Source of the DNA: Parelaphostrongylus tenuis
Taxonomy: Eukaryota > Nematoda > Chromadorea > Rhabditida > Metastrongylidae
Assembly: GCA_019055375.1 (NCBI GenBank)
Contig: JAHQIW010005256.1
Coordinates: forward strand, 1 to 64,000
Direction: 5' to 3'
Length of the DNA stretch: 64,000 nucleotides
Under the pieces are notes generated by a model. It was not told the DNA's origin. It saw only the letters and a program-made list of their open reading frames with translations, and made no database searches. This document shows, piece after piece, positions 20,900-34,692 of this stretch. The translations under genes and the position numbers were made by a program. Position 1 is the first letter of the stretch. Every line of letters starts with the position of its first letter.

Positions 20900-23800
20900 T
20901 ATGATCTCACACGTAAGGAGGTTGCGTCAAAAACAAATAGCATCATCAAGTAACGGAGGAAGAAACATGAAAGAACAGAAAGAGCTTCGAAAAAAAAAAC
21001 CTGGTGGCTTTATCCCTAGTCGTTCGTAAACGCTTCCAACCTTACTGGGCGGTAAATCGTGATCGGTCTTATCGCACTTGCAGTGTACGCAAACCTTTCT
21101 GAAATGCATTGCAAATGAAATGATTGACATTCAGAGGTTGAGTTTTTGATGTCTAATGAAAGATTACACTAATCTGGAGATTCTACCTTTACAAAGCCGT
21201 CTTTATATTATATTAATGGAGTTCTCAACCACTCATCTGAATAAATTTTGTATTTATGTCCATCAATTTTGGAGTAATCAGGAAAAAACGAATATTCTTA
21301 TAGTAAACAGAGGATAATTACGATTAAACAAATGCTACTCTTCTAAGGATTTCGTAGAAGCCTATGTTTGGTGAAACGTTGAGAAGGTGGAAGACAATGA
21401 ATTGGGAACAGATTAGAAGCGACCATATCCTGCATTAAGACTTAGGTAGATTTTGACGATAGGCTTTTTCTTTGTTATGGTAAAACCTCGGTGGTAAGTG
21501 GGAAACCCTTCAAGCAGCTCGAAAGATATAACCCAAGCGTTGACTATGGATAAGATTGGTGTGCTAAGATAAGCACACAGCCACTATAAGGGTCTAACGA
21601 CACGCTTAAAGCTTCTTATTGACCAAAAGCACTAAATAAAGAACTTGTTACAAAAAGTGCAGCCCTCTTCATGTACACTGAATGAACAGAATTTAACGAG
21701 ACCTCAACAAGTGGAGAAGGATTTTCTACTGCACTAGTTCAACGAAAATGAAGAATCAGGATAAACAAGTAGTTAACAAATATAATTATCGTTTGAGCAA
21801 AGGTTTAGAAAGAGGCGAAAAGCAAATGAGTTGCAAAAAAGTTGCAGCTGTTAGAAAAAAACTGGGAAAGAGTTAACAATTATTCTAGCTTTTAAGAACG
21901 CAATTTGAGATAGAAGGTGTATTTGGAATTAACAACTCCAGTAATTCTGGTCATTGTAAGTAATTCATTCTACATTCTATCATTGAAATTCGTGGAAATT
22001 ACTATAGCAACGAGTTTAATGGTATAGATTACAATATGGTGGTATTAAAAACTTATAAACTTATTTCGATGACATTAACCTATATCAAATAAATAATCAA
22101 CTTTACAACTAAATCCTCGCCGTCTAATATTCCTCAATACGGTATCCGATTTTTGTACACCAGTCAACGAAACGGACGTGTCTCTCATAAGACTTCATGA
22201 GAGTGGAACAAACTTTACTAGAGAAAAAACATTTAGATTAAAAAAATTATGAAGAAAATGAGTTTGTGGTATTGAAACAATTTGTTGCAAAACATACAAA
22301 ACATTTTTTTATGTCTTTTTACAAGAGTGACAAGATTTAGGAAAACAAAAAAGTGAAAAATCCTAGATAAACCAACGTTTTTTATTGAAAAGTAAATTGA
22401 TATAGCTGCAAACATGCACTAATTCAGTTGAATCTCTAAATAATCAACGAACTGAAATGATAACTAGGTCAACGGCTGTAGTCAGCAACTAGTCTAACGT
22501 CTAGCCGAAATCATCGACCATGGCTATCACTGAAATCCCCGGAGACACACCCAGTCATGCCATTCCTTGAATAATGTGAAAATCGTAAATTTTAAAGAAT
22601 AAGTAAATCTTGGAAATTACAAGACCTTATGACGTAGGTTTTTGACGGGCGGAAATCTAAAAAATCTATGAATGTGCACCGCAATAGCCAAGGGATATTA
22701 GTAAAATGCCAAGAAATACCATCGCCGGAAGGCATGCCATTGTAATCATTGGCCAGCTGACTACGTCCATACTATATTGAACTTTCACATTGTAAGTTAA
22801 CATTTCACTTAAATCCGAGCAAACTAATTAGGCTCTAGGAAACCAGACTAGCAATAAGCACCCAGTACTTGTGTAAATTATGTTATCAGTTGTATTTTTT
22901 TTGAGCGAGGTCTCAAAAGTTGATTGGAGAGTTACATATGCCGCATAAGAGCCGGCACTTGACAGTCGCTCACTCTGGAAAAACACCATGGTGATTGTTT
23001 CATCGTAAGTCAAGTGTAAAGTGTTCGTCGTTTATTACTCTATATGGAGGATATGTCCCCGAAAAGTTGACTGGACGAAAAGGCACTGTGCTACTAATGA
23101 GGCTCGAAGGCCGAAGCACGTGTCTAGTACGTTATAGGTGCCGTAACGGAATTTATGGAAGGCTCGAAATATGTGATCAGATTTTGCTGCTTTTGAGCGG
23201 GGTCTTCAATAGCCGACTGATAAGTTCTATATTCAGTACTTGCTTGACCACACTGGATACTTGTATTTTGGACCTTAAACCAGTATTGAACACTGAGTAG
23301 TTGATGACTCTCGAAAAGTCCGGCCGAAGATTTTTTGACTTTTGATTGGTTCACACCCCTATGACGTTTGAACGTGCATCTTTGAGCAGAATACCAAGGT
23401 GCCCACTACGGCTTCGAGTGTAAATTGAGTTTGCCGGGAGTGTTTATCGGACAGCTGTTGGAGTGCTGTGGCTCACATGCAAATGCGACCGCCATCAGTC
23501 AAATGTCTCGTCAGTGAGAAGAAAAAAAATGTAGAGTTACTCCGATAAACCGCTACGGCTAATCGACAAACGTTCGCTAATTAAACCAAAAAGTGTTGAA
23601 AGTGTGTATTTTTCAAAATTTTTCCTTAATACGCTACGCTCGACTTCACCACTATATTCCAAAGTAGTCAAACAATTGAAATGTCACATGGAAACTGCTC
23701 GTACATTTGCTGTCGTACAAATTGTAGTTGCTTAGTGTAATACATTATACGTTGCACAGGTAACACATTTTTTCTAAGACTTCGAAAAGCTTCGGCTATG

Positions 23801-24051
23801 GTTAACAACGTGATGAGGTTTGCGTTAGTTTGGTGGTTAATCTTACGAAAAAGAATTTGATCTCTGTCTTGGCAATAACTTGTATAATCAATGATCATAG
23901 ACTTAGATTCTAATCGCTTTTATTTCTGCTATTATAATGCACTTGGAGCTGAGATATGGATGGCTATAGTTGAAGGAAACAATTAATTCTGATCACCAGT
24001 GGATGCCTATTGTGGGTTAAAATAACGTAATTACTAAATTAATACACTTAC
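20900..24051. other. Stretch without supported gene
   Basis: A minus-strand block near 22895-22980 follows a TTTTTCCAG and reads SERLSSAGSYAAYVTLQST; it has no clear donor. A related TTTTGAGCG-GGTCT motif recurs near 23190. The rest shows nothing. Confidence 0.35.
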
Positions 24052-24252
24052 AGCAACTTCAAAATCTCGGATAAGCATCCGCGTTTTGAATGCGTGGTGG
24101 TAGCCATCAATATGATCGAAAAGGTGATGACCATAGAGTTTAGCCGAGTCAATACTCTCCCACGGGTATATATCGCCTTACTCGATTTCGTTCAGAACAT
24201 CATAAGCTTTCGAAAAGCCAGTAGGAAGACACCGACGGTATCTAATGCTCGC
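24052..24252 (-). pseudogene. Exon-like coding block broken by one in-frame stop
   Basis: From 24177 down to 24052 the minus strand encodes GDIYPWESIDSAKLYG, then HHLFDHIDGYHHAFKTRM and LIRDFEVA, and meets a consensus GTAAGTG donor. Just upstream in the same frame, 24252-24181 reads ASIRYRRCLPTGFSKA and YDVLNEIE. The two parts are separated only by a TAA at 24178-24180. The stop overlaps a GTAAGG, so the upstream part could instead end there as its own exon. The sequence looks strongly protein-like (many aromatic, His and Asp residues), but I do not recognise it. A decayed exon or a retained pseudogene is the simplest reading. Confidence 0.4.
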
Positions 24253-24259
24253 TTAGAAG

Positions 24260-27200
24260 CGGTTATCAACCGGACGAAAAAACGAAAGTGTGTCTGCTTC
24301 CAGAGTATCGTGTCTTCAAGCAGTAAGAGTAATAGATTTTAACAGTTGACCGGCTGATTGATAATTCGGATGCAGCAGTTAGACAGCACAGTGAGGTGGG
24401 AGCGAATGTTTTACTGATTGTTGCCATGAACGACAGATTGACTGATAGACGAGGCACGAGACGCACCAATAGTGCGGCGCGAAACAACTTCCCGAGGGGC
24501 TCTTCTCGGAAATTTGAGACGTATAGTGAAAGCTACATAGACACGAAAAGTAAACTTACTACTGGATAAAAAAATCAATTTACCACCTTCATGGCAGAAC
24601 TAACAACGAGATCAGTGAGTCATTCGAAGATGGTGAAACACGTAAAAAAAGCTGTATGTCTTCAATGCAAACTCTGGATTTAACACTTGAATTAATTTTG
24701 GCTGCTCAAAAACATTTCCATTCGAGTAGACATTTTGACTACCGATGGAGAGAAGTACTCTTTCTCATTTCATGAGCCACACAAGAGAACGATGATCTCA
24801 AGTACGCCGGTAGAAGCTGGTTATTGATTAGTGAATCAGTAGTAAATTTGGTGTAACTTTGCGAGTGGACCGGACGTTAGGGGGCAAATGATGTCACACA
24901 TTCGGACTCAGTGAGTTCCAAATGCTGTGAGACTTGTACTGAAGAAACTGAGTGAAAAGTCCGTTCTAAGATTCTGTCACTCGCAAATTTTACAGTACAT
25001 AAATCATTTTGTCTCTCAGGTCCTTTTTTCTTCTTCTTCCTCAAATAGACTGTAACAAGAATGGTGGTTTTATCGATAAGTCCGTATCTACTGTGTTTGA
25101 ATACGACAGGACAACATTATTTCGCCCACCTTTTTTTACTCTTTGATATAATATTCTGTTATTTAATTGTAATATAGTACAAGGATTATGACAGCAAGGA
25201 ATTTGACAATCGCACTAGTTCGGAGAATTTTCCTTGACCAAATAGGGCACCTGAGGGTTCTGATCAACATCTGGTCGCCAGTGGACCGATTAATCACAAA
25301 AATCAACTTGTAAGAATCACATTCGTAAGGTGGCAATAAAACTTTCAACGCATTATAGCCAGCGATTACGTGATGTGAGCGCCTTAGCAAGACTATCTGA
25401 AGGTTCACGAGAAATTCAAACTAGAGTAACGTTCAAACACATTACTGAGAAGTGAAAATGACAGGTTTCAGAGAAGCGAATCTGAGGGTAAACCTTCATT
25501 GACCTCCGCATTGATCAAAAAACTATTCTTTTCTTGATGAGCAGACCCGTGGCTGTTATTACAATATTCTTATTTTTGCGGCTGAAATTTCTGTGGTTCG
25601 GCCTTCTCAGGGCGAGGAGAATCAAATTAGTACGCAGTCTATTCAGCCAAACTTTCATCAAGCCCAGAAAAAACTCAATACGTAGTTATCATGAGGATAG
25701 TGAACAGCTTCATTCAAATTACTCACGTATTATTCTTAGTGTGTTCCGGCTTATTATTACAGACCAACCACAGAGAGTCATACATGGGTGAGAAGCTAAC
25801 TGTTTATAAAATCAGGCTGAGCTATGGCACGCAGCGTCACATGTTAATAAGAGATATTCCTTCTTTTGCTTCATTTTTTGTATTTTTGGAATCTATGCGG
25901 AATAACTGGAGAGCTTTGCGTGCGGATGTCTTAGATTCGAGTGCTAGCAAAGTGGCTTTCATCACAAAATCCTTATTTTTATGTCTCCTCGTCCCATACG
26001 CGCTTAGTTGCGTGTACTGATTGATTTATCGTTAACCAGGTGATTTTTCATACGACTCAAGATGTCTATCCGTCTCGCCCACACATGTCTTGCTAGATAT
26101 CTCATACGCCATATCCGAGCTAACTGGAAGACTTATGGAGAGCATGACAGTAAGGGCTTTGGAAGCAATTTACTATACGATTTTTATTAACGTGCTTTTT
26201 TGCTTTGAGGGATGATAGTGCATTCGTTGGATGATTGCTGACAATCTGGCATTTGCCTTTTGAACAACCCTTTGGATAATGCGCTGGAGCGTTGGTCAGT
26301 GTTAAAAAATATTGTGATATGAATCTCATGTTTGCTCATTTGGAGAAGCAGCCGTTCAAGAGCGTCTCAATGAACGACGGTTGCCAAACAACGAAATGAG
26401 TGCTAAGGATACTAGCAAAAGTGTTTATTATGACGATAAGCCATTGGATTATGGCATGAAGCGCAAAGCAGAAAGTTATCGGCATTGATCAATCCCTGAG
26501 GAATATGACGTGCTTATGGCATCGGAAAGGTGACTGACATATATTTGGCCGTATAGTGGCTTTGGGGGGAACGATGCCGGAGTGGCTAGTTGCTCGGCCC
26601 TCACCGCCCCTTCTTCCCTTCCCCCAACAGTTTATGGTAATCAATAACGAACGCCCTGCGGATCGTCCCAGCGTGGCTATCCTTGAGATTGCAAGGAGAC
26701 GTGCTCGGCCAGTATTCTAAAATGTTTGTGAGAAAGACGAAATTTTCAAGGAGGCGGGGAGACGAGTCGAAGCTATAAATAATGCGACCCGCATAGTAAA
26801 AAAAAAAACTGCGATACGGGCTATTAATGTGATAAAGTGACCTTTGGTGGTTTAGTGACATACAGAATCAAGTTTTTTCCTATGCATCTTCCCATACAAC
26901 TCTGGTCATAATGAGGATCCCAAGGGATGGAAGGCTACGTTTGCCGAACATGAGGAGTGAGATACAACACATATGTGTGTACTTCGCGGCATCTATAACC
27001 GCTAGGTTATTACACGTCATTATCAGTGGATATCCCGTAGACTTCTCACTGTCAAACATCCACCTAACCAACTACCGATAGTTAATAATCTGGCTTTGAT
27101 AGAGGTGAAGTTCAACTACAACTCTTGAATTTAATCAACGAAAGAAAAGTTTGATAATAAAAAATAGGTTGCTCTCTTGAAGTTAGGGAGGGCGATATCT

Positions 27201-27530
27201 GAAAAACGTCTATTATTGCCAGCGTTTTGATAATAGTTTGCAGCATAATTTTCTATTATATATTATGGTCTAAGAGTAAAATCGTAAAATAAGTAAGTAA
27301 TAAGTAAAATAGTATTATGGTCTCTTACTGTTATGGAAACCATTAGCTACTTTTTACCGGAATTATGGGAAGGGCAGTAATTTAATACCTGGATATGTTT
27401 GTCATAGAAGACATTCTAAACACAAAGAAAAATCTCATTTCGTGCCATTGGCGAGTATGATGACACAGAAATTGACGATCCTTTGGTGTGAAACTTAGTA
27501 TTGTGGAGGTCTGATTGTCAAAGAAAAACT
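24260..27530. other. Stretch without supported gene
   Basis: A GC-rich minus-strand segment at about 24385-24500 reads SRRTIGASRASSISQSVVHG before a GTAAAA, but its acceptor is poor. The repeat at 26.6 kb is the only other structure seen. Confidence 0.35.
26575..26725 (-). repeat. Dispersed repeat, related to 18.8 kb
   Basis: On the minus strand it reads GAGCACGTCTCCTTGCAATC, then GATCCGCAGGGCGTTCGTTA and a GGGGGAAGGGAAGAAGGGGC tail. It is the cleaner of the two copies. The family identity is unknown. Confidence 0.5.
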
Positions 27531-27639
27531 ACATCATAAATCACTCTACATCATCGGGTTTATAGAGACATCATAACACCGCAATAAACGGTCAAATAAA
27601 ATGATTTCAGATTGCCTGATAATCATTTTTGAGCCACGC

Positions 27640-27720
27640 ATGTCAGTGGTTTGTCAAAGGGGGCTGACTTATAGGATTTGGGTTCGAATCCCGGCTGACG
27701 CAAACGTTTTTGCACACCAC
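27640..27720 (+). repeat. tRNA-like repeat copy, 5' half decayed
   Basis: The 3' half GGGTTCGAATCCCGGCTGAC is intact and followed by the family's GCAAACGTTTTTGCAC tail and a CTCTACATCA end. The 5' half matches only in GTCAGTGGT. A second CACTCTACATCAT end lies at 27541 in the same orientation. Confidence 0.6.
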
Positions 27721-27729
27721 TCTACATCA

Positions 27730-30700
27730 TTGAGTTTATGGAAAAAAAATTTTCAAAAAAGACTTCAGAAAGGAAAGAAGGAAAAACCAGGGAGCAGTAA
27801 AATTTTAGCGCTGAAAAATTCTGTTCAAGGAAATATGAAGGTTTTTCAGAGCACCAGATTATTAATTGAGTCAGTCTCGCATTTCAAAGTTATTGTATAG
27901 GAAATACGATCTATCCAGACGATTCAGTGGTTTGTACTACAAGAATATTGCACATGGATTTAATCAAAATCAAAAAGGCTGTCAATGTCAGCATAATAAT
28001 AGCTTGGAATCATTGGGAAGGAAAGTTTCTTTGTGTTATCAGCTCTTAACTCGCCATAACTATCTTCAGTGTCTTCCCTCTTTTCCTATTCCGTATGGAG
28101 ATGCTTCTTCTCTCCCGTCAGTAATATATGTCGACAATTCGCACTTGGCATTCTTTTCAGAATGAAGCGGTGGATTTACGGCAAGTCAAGCATGAAATCA
28201 GAAGAAGAGGGTGACGAGGGAAAAGTATCGTCAGCTATTCAGATGTCGGTCGTCATATAATATCCTCACACTCGCCAGAGCCAATCTAGCGTTATCTGCC
28301 AGATCGCCGCTTAGTAAGGGAGGAGCTATACCATAAACCGATTTTCAAAGGTGTAGAATGAATTTATTGAAATATTATAGGTTGAAAATGGAGAGTAAAC
28401 CATGCAAACTACACCGAGATATTGGCCGTTGTTACAATATCTATTTTACACTACCTAACATTTGAACAAACATAGCTTTCTTCAAAGTCTGGAAGATTGA
28501 AATTTATGGGTAATTTAATTTTCGGCGGAACAGGCTAAAACGTTAACTAGTGTAAAACAAACACGGTGTTAACAACAATCCATCTAGTTATAAACAAATC
28601 GTAAATTATTGAGAAATGTCGGGGTTAATGAAAAATATGTCGTAATACTAGTCAATAATTTCTCTTGAATACTTCTAGAAATTCTTTTGCTAAATTGCTA
28701 CAAATGTGTTGTGACACTGTCTATCGCTTAGTAAACCTGAAGCTTGTTTACTCTACTACTAACTATCTGAAAAAGGATTTCTTTGTTCTGAATAGTTAAG
28801 CATGGTGACCAGTCGTATTGCCCCTGCAGCAAATATACTCTCATTTCTCGAAATTCTTTGCTAAAGTGCTACAAATGTGTTCGTCTGCATTTGAAATCGC
28901 CGGTGAGATTGTATTCACGCTATGGTGTTGATTTCAGTGGAGTAAACAAAAGACAAGAAACAGCCTTCGTCAAGACATCATTAATGAAGTCCCCTTATCG
29001 CTGGATTGATTGTCTACCCATGTAAACACTGGCACCTTTGGGAAAAAAACTGGTGACTCTCGGAGAGACCACTTCTAGAAATGAGCTCTTCCTTAAAGGA
29101 AACACTTTTACGAGATACGTAAATGTTAAGTTATTTGGTATAGAAAGTCCAAGGCACGGCGATGTGATCAATCGTCTGTTGTTCGTTTAGAATGTACTAA
29201 GCAACACTGAAATATTTAACACTAAATAAGCAGCCGCTGATAAGGTTTACTTTTCTTACGTGATCTTACACTGTTACTGGAAAGCAGTGTAAAATTTTTC
29301 GATAACCCTCACGTTATTGCCTTCAACATTTGAAGCTTGAAAATGGTTTCTTTGTAAACTACTGGGTAAACCTTCGATAACTAGAATAGCTGGAGCTGAA
29401 AATGTGATCACCTTATAGGAAAGATTATGCTACCAATATGAAATCAAGTATGGTCACTTGGAAGTGCTACTTAATTTCAAGCTGCCTGCAACTAAAATTT
29501 ATAGAAAAAAATTTGCACTTTTGAAACTTCAAGCGATACACAAAAGTCATAGACATCAAGGTTTCAGAAAATCAGGATTTAGAGGTAAATCACAACAGAT
29601 TTTGTCCTGTGACAAGAATTATTAAGTAGGAGTGTCTCTTTTGCACCTGATGAACATTACTATGAGGTGAGAAATGATGGTTTTGAGTCAAAGTAGGCCA
29701 CCTTTTGCATCAAGTGGCAATCAGCTCACGTCGGTCCCTTTGTGTAAGATAACAGATTAATGTAGAGCGAAGTCAATATAAACGTGCATATGATAAATCG
29801 CTTCGCATCCCTAGCGTTTAACTAAAAAATTTTTAGTTGGAAATATTTGAATAGATTCCATTTTTGGCTCTTTCGACATCCGAGTCTATAAGTTAATAGT
29901 ATTCACTGAACGAATCGTCGAATACATTTAGCATCTTTTCTTTTGAGACGATTTATTTATAGAACTTCGTTCCGAAAGTTCACTCAGTAGGCGAGAAAGG
30001 GCTTTTTGATGATTAACCAAATTATCTTTGTCGGATGTTGTCGAAGAAGTTCCGTACAACTAACATCCATACTACATACATAACGATGCCGAACCGATGA
30101 AGTTTGGTGGCGGCGCTCGTTAGACTGCCGTCATCAACCTCCGACGCGATGGATGACGGCTTGGATCAATCCGCATATGACGGAATCATAATAATAGTTT
30201 TCGCCTGGGTTCTCAAGAGTTATTGGTCTATTTGTGATTCTTGACATGAACGCACGGCCGTTCTGACAAAACGAGCGCCCATTTGTGACGGGGATCCCAC
30301 CTTGGCACCTGCATGGCGCTTATTGGATAGCCATCTTTCAGTCGCTTCTACATTAAGCTAGCGTTCTACTTAATGCCGCTGATGTGCAGATATGGGGGTC
30401 ATGCATATCATTCCAACCAGGGGGGAACGATGTTGCGAACGTTACACACCTCATCATTCGGTGTAAGAGAGCATATCACACATCGAGGTCCACATTTCAT
30501 TTATCGATAAAACAAAAGAAATTAAACATTGCAGATTCAGTTAAAGAATTTTTTGTTCAGACGGAAGTGATTGATGAAGGGGTTTTTCGGTTCTCTACAT
30601 CAAAATTAAAGATTTGTACAGAAAAAAAACTCATAAACACACTAGCTGAGTGATCAATCTCAATGTGAAGTTTTTATTTAAGTGTCAATAGCAGAAGAAA

Positions 30701-31805
30701 AGCTGTTGGGAAAGAGCGAAAAGGAACGAAATGCTTATAAGCATATGAAAATCTTAGATAAACGTGAGGAAACTCTGTCCACAAATGGATGCCCAAGTTG
30801 GATTTGGAGAATATTGCATGTTATTCCATAAATCTTCTGTCCATAACCACAGATTGACAACCAGCTGACACAACAGACGAGCAGAATTTTCTCAAAAGTA
30901 GTAAGAATAAACCGTATCCTCTGAGAGGCAATGGTGTTCTGTTTGTTAGCCGAATTGAGCCCTGTGGGTAGCATCGATGTACGAAAGAAATGAATGGATG
31001 TTTCGCTGATGCCAATTCGATGATAACCCGATGATTAAAGATAACACATGTGACTGATAAAAATGAAAGTACACTAAATGATGCAAGAAATATATGCAGG
31101 GATCAGATGATTCCAGGCAGATATCAGATGATTCTATGCAGAAACTGTAACGGAATTCTGGAATTTGACATGAGGAGACACAATTTTTCTTAGGATTTTT
31201 CGACTAAGTTCTTAATCTCAACACAATGCGCCACATTCGATCAAGTATGCTGTGAATCCTCTAATGGATAAGATGCAAATACAGGAGGAAAAAAGTTAAT
31301 ATAAGAAAAAGATGTTTCACGAAGGAGGATGAACCACTGGCATGCTTTGTACAACATGACGACATGTGAAATGATTGCTGAGATGAGTTACGTGACGATG
31401 TTTCTATATGATTCATTGCAAACTGTCAGAAAGAGAATGCACATTAGTTGTCACCCCGTGGCTATTTTTCGTGATGATCGATTACTTTTGAAAAAATTGT
31501 TATTTCAACCGTTTTAAATGCGCCTAAATGTGTTCCATGATTGTTTGTGATAAAAATAGCCTGGACCATCTTTTAGTTCCACTATTACCAGCGATTTCTA
31601 ACGCTCTTCTCTTTTCCTTCTTCGAATCTATAGATTTTCTCCGACGAACGCCATAATCCTTCAAAATTTCCCACACTGAATAAACGCCGACATCGTTTAG
31701 ATCGGCGAGGATTGTCAACGTTACAAAAAACCAACAAGGCTTTTTTCATTTTTTTATTTCTATTCCTGAAAAGAACAGAACCAAATCATTTCTCAAATTC
31801 TTTGG

Positions 31806-31865
<60 letters not shown>

Positions 31866-33240
31866 ACGGATGCATTTTTTGATTCCCTGCACGAAACTGT
31901 AGGATCTATAAAAATTTGTTGTGCGCAATTATTGCTACCAAAAAACAGCTTCTAGAAAATTCTTAGTTCTTCGACATTAGAATCCTAGCCTTGTGTATAA
32001 CGTTATGAATTTGATTCTGGAATTGTGTAAGTTTTAGGTGGAGAACAACATGATAATCTATTTGCCATCCCTAAACGATGTCATGTAATAAATAGCCGTA
32101 GATGATTTCAAGAGGAAATCTGAGACACTACAGAGCATTATTGTCATCTAATTTATTAGCGTATGCTCTAGGAGGATATCCTAAGCAGTTCTGCCGCTCG
32201 TGCTTTTGCTCGACGGCCCACCACATCCCGAGAGTTGGTAACGCGATACGGGCAATTTGTCGATTCAGCGTTTCAAATCAATGGCTGGCTGTGGCTGAAA
32301 GCCGTAGAACATATCTTTGCACTGTTGACTACGTGAAGACGGCATTATGGACGTCATCGACTTCTTTCAATCCATGAAAAACCAACTAAAAGTGTATACA
32401 ATGGAAAATAGGGCGATGACGCGCGTCTGGGCGTCGTCGTTCGACTGAGCCAAAGCACAACCGCCTTCAGGTCAAGTGTAGACGTCTTCGACCATATGTT
32501 TATTCCTAACATGTAATAACTTTTAACGACGTCACGTCGCATTCTGTATGAAACCCAGAGATTATTAGTTATGGAAATCATGAATACTTTCATAAATTAT
32601 ACTATGTTTGTAGAGGTTAATGCGAAATAATACTATGGTTCCGCACTTGATTACGTCATTATAGAAATTCGTAGCGCTAGAATGATTTATTGCTATCAAA
32701 AAATGCCCTCAGAGAACCGTAGCCATTTAATAACATACATAGTTTTTATGTTGGAAATGAATCAATGAAAATCTTTTATCAATAACGTGAAAATTGATGG
32801 AAAAGTCGGGCTATGAACACGATTAAATAAATGACAAGAAACACATATAAAGAATTTATAAAACATATGAAAACTTTTGAGAAGTTGCTTTCATGAAAAT
32901 TGCTGATAGAAAAGTATCCAAATCAAATGAGAATTTCAGACGCTTCGAATTAACGCGCTACTCAATAGGCAGACAGAATGATATGATAATTTGTGGAAAA
33001 CTTCTTCAGATCAACAAAATCCTAACACATCAAAGTTTACGACATTACCAGTTTAGCTAAAATATGTGAAGCGGAGATCATGAGCTTAGCAGTGAAACTC
33101 ACATTAGACGGGATTTAAACACTCCGAAATGCAGTAAAAGGAACTTGACCAGAAGCCAGTATGAAATCTTATAAGCTTCTTATGTCACATATTGCGATCA
33201 AATCGTCAATGCTAGTTGGTATGACATCCACTGCTTCGAA
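27730..33240. other. Stretch without supported gene
   Basis: A TTTTCAG at 28155 precedes an open plus frame (MKRWIYGKSSMKSEEEG) with no partner exon. A minus-strand block at 31555-31720 reads GVYSVWEILKDYGVRRRKS and lacks an acceptor. A minus block at 30085-30159 (SIASEVDDGSLTSAATKLHR) ends near a GTATGT but would need an AAG acceptor. The AT repeat at 31.8 kb is included. Confidence 0.35.
31808..31862. repeat. (AT)n microsatellite
   Basis: About 55 bases of uninterrupted AT dinucleotide. Confidence 0.95.
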
Positions 33241-33242
33241 TT

Positions 33243-33435
33243 TCACTTCAGGATGACCCAAGTCATCCAAATGAGACTCAGGGAAAACATTGCTATCGTG
33301 GAAAAGAAAGGGTTCCCTCGACACCATGGTACTAACGAGGAGCGACGACGATTTATGCCCATGCTCGGGCTGCTCTCAATCAGCATCCGTTTATTCACCA
33401 CTCTTCGCGCAAATTCGAAATTCGGATCGCTCATT
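33243..33435 (-). CDS. Candidate exon with a basic Ser motif and hydrophobic end
   Basis: After an acceptor GGATTAGCAG the block reads one base, then MSDPNFEFARRVVNKRML, SSPSMGINRRRSSL and WCRGNPFFSTIAMFSL, ending LIWMTWVILK before TGA. The single leading base fits the two bases left by the 34266 exon. The exon may end earlier, at GTGAAT after FARRV or at GTACCA after RRRSSL. If read to the stop, it is a small protein with a kinase-type RRRSS site followed by one membrane helix. The acceptor lacks a pyrimidine tract and the plus strand is also open, so this is a moderate call. Confidence 0.35.
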
Positions 33436-33469
33436 CTGCTAATCCTTTACTTTTAACAAGATTTTCCGC

Positions 33470-33540
33470 AGTTCAGTAAGAAGAGAAAAGAGGGAGGCGA
33501 GAAGTGGAGAGAAAAATGAAGGAGAAAGAAAGTATCACAA
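33470..33540 (+). repeat. Purine-rich tract
   Basis: About 70 bases are nearly all A and G on the plus strand, just upstream (minus sense) of the candidate exon at 33435. It could weaken that acceptor, whose upstream side has few pyrimidines nearby. Confidence 0.6.
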
Positions 33541-34265
33541 CCTATAATCGCTCTTACTTCGACATAGCCTAGAGTACAAAATAAAATTCAGATCGAATCG
33601 AATAGAACGAGCTAAACGAAAGTTAACATGGTGGAGCTCAGTCATAGGCAGTAGGTTGTTTTAAGAGCCGTTCATAATATAGAAGATATGAGACTAAGAG
33701 CAATAACACGGTCAATGAGGAAATTGATAAAGGACAACACTCAGTCGTATGACTTTCCACTTGACATCAATGCACTTTATCACAGAGACTTAGAAAAAGA
33801 TACTAAAAAACAGAGAAGCTCCACAAAATTCCCATAAAAGATTTATAGCAGCCAAAATAAAGGACGAATCACCAAGTAACACATATCAGCTGACTATCAA
33901 AAGTTGATAATAGCGCGTGCGTCGCCGGAAACACCATTCGAAGCTGCTGTGTGTTTGAGTAATCAAATTATTTCTTCTTAGGAGAACAAGAAACAACTGA
34001 ACCATGGATATCTCGTAAGACTCATGCTTTTCCTAATTCTAATAAAAAGCTTCAAATGTGGGTCAAATGTCGCCTCAAAAGAAAGTGTGAATTCTTTGCG
34101 AGTCTTCCAGGAAGAAAGACGATGTGCACTGAACGATGATTCCAAGGATTTTGGCAACTGGCCACATCAAAACCGCTCCCAGAAAGAACAATGACAATCG
34201 TCAGCACTCTTATGTCAGCTATTTGTCAAAGATAAACCAACTTGATAGAAAAAATGTTCACTTAC

Positions 34266-34407
34266 ACGGCTACATCAGTGCGAATTCGCGGTGCGCCGCG
34301 TCGTTGCCGCGCGGCCATTGCCGAAAGGGGCGTGGTTCGGGTGGAGATATTCATACGTGTCCATCCTGTGGGCGGATTGGGATCATCCGGTGGGAAGGTG
34401 AGGCGGG
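34266..34407 (-). CDS. Candidate Pro/Arg-rich exon in a GC-rich island
   Basis: This block stands out from its surroundings by high GC. It follows a TTCTGACCAG acceptor and ends at a strong GTAAGTG donor. In the frame that stays open it reads RLTFPPDDPNPPTGWTR, then MNISTRTTPLSAMAARQ and RRGAPRIRTDVA. It opens with two bases and closes with two, so it joins in phase to the exon ending at 54488 and to the one starting at 33435. Proline-rich then arginine-rich composition suggests a disordered linker. No family is recognised. Two plus-strand frames overlap it and lack splice support. Confidence 0.5.
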
Positions 34408-34692
34408 CTGGTCAGAACATCGAATGTGCTAAGAAGTTCGGCAGAAATAATCGTAGGCATTCACGCTTAACTCATTCGCTCATCTTCTAGGGTATCGGTA
34501 TGTCAGCATCGATAAATTTGAGCTATTCTCACCTCATACTTCTACAGCTGAAGTAATCCAAATAGCATTAAAACTACTTTTTATGTAGTCAATGTAAGGG
34601 CTTGAGCTACCATTTAAGCTGTTTACGCACCCTATTGTGACATTTTGTTGTTCAAAACGTAGCAATGATTCAATGTTGTTTGCCAGTTGCAG

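Noticed and set aside
30160..30270. Short plus frame starting MDDGLDQSAYDGIIIIV
   Set aside because: It is 31 codons with no splice sites or partner. The opposite strand gives an equally plausible short block.
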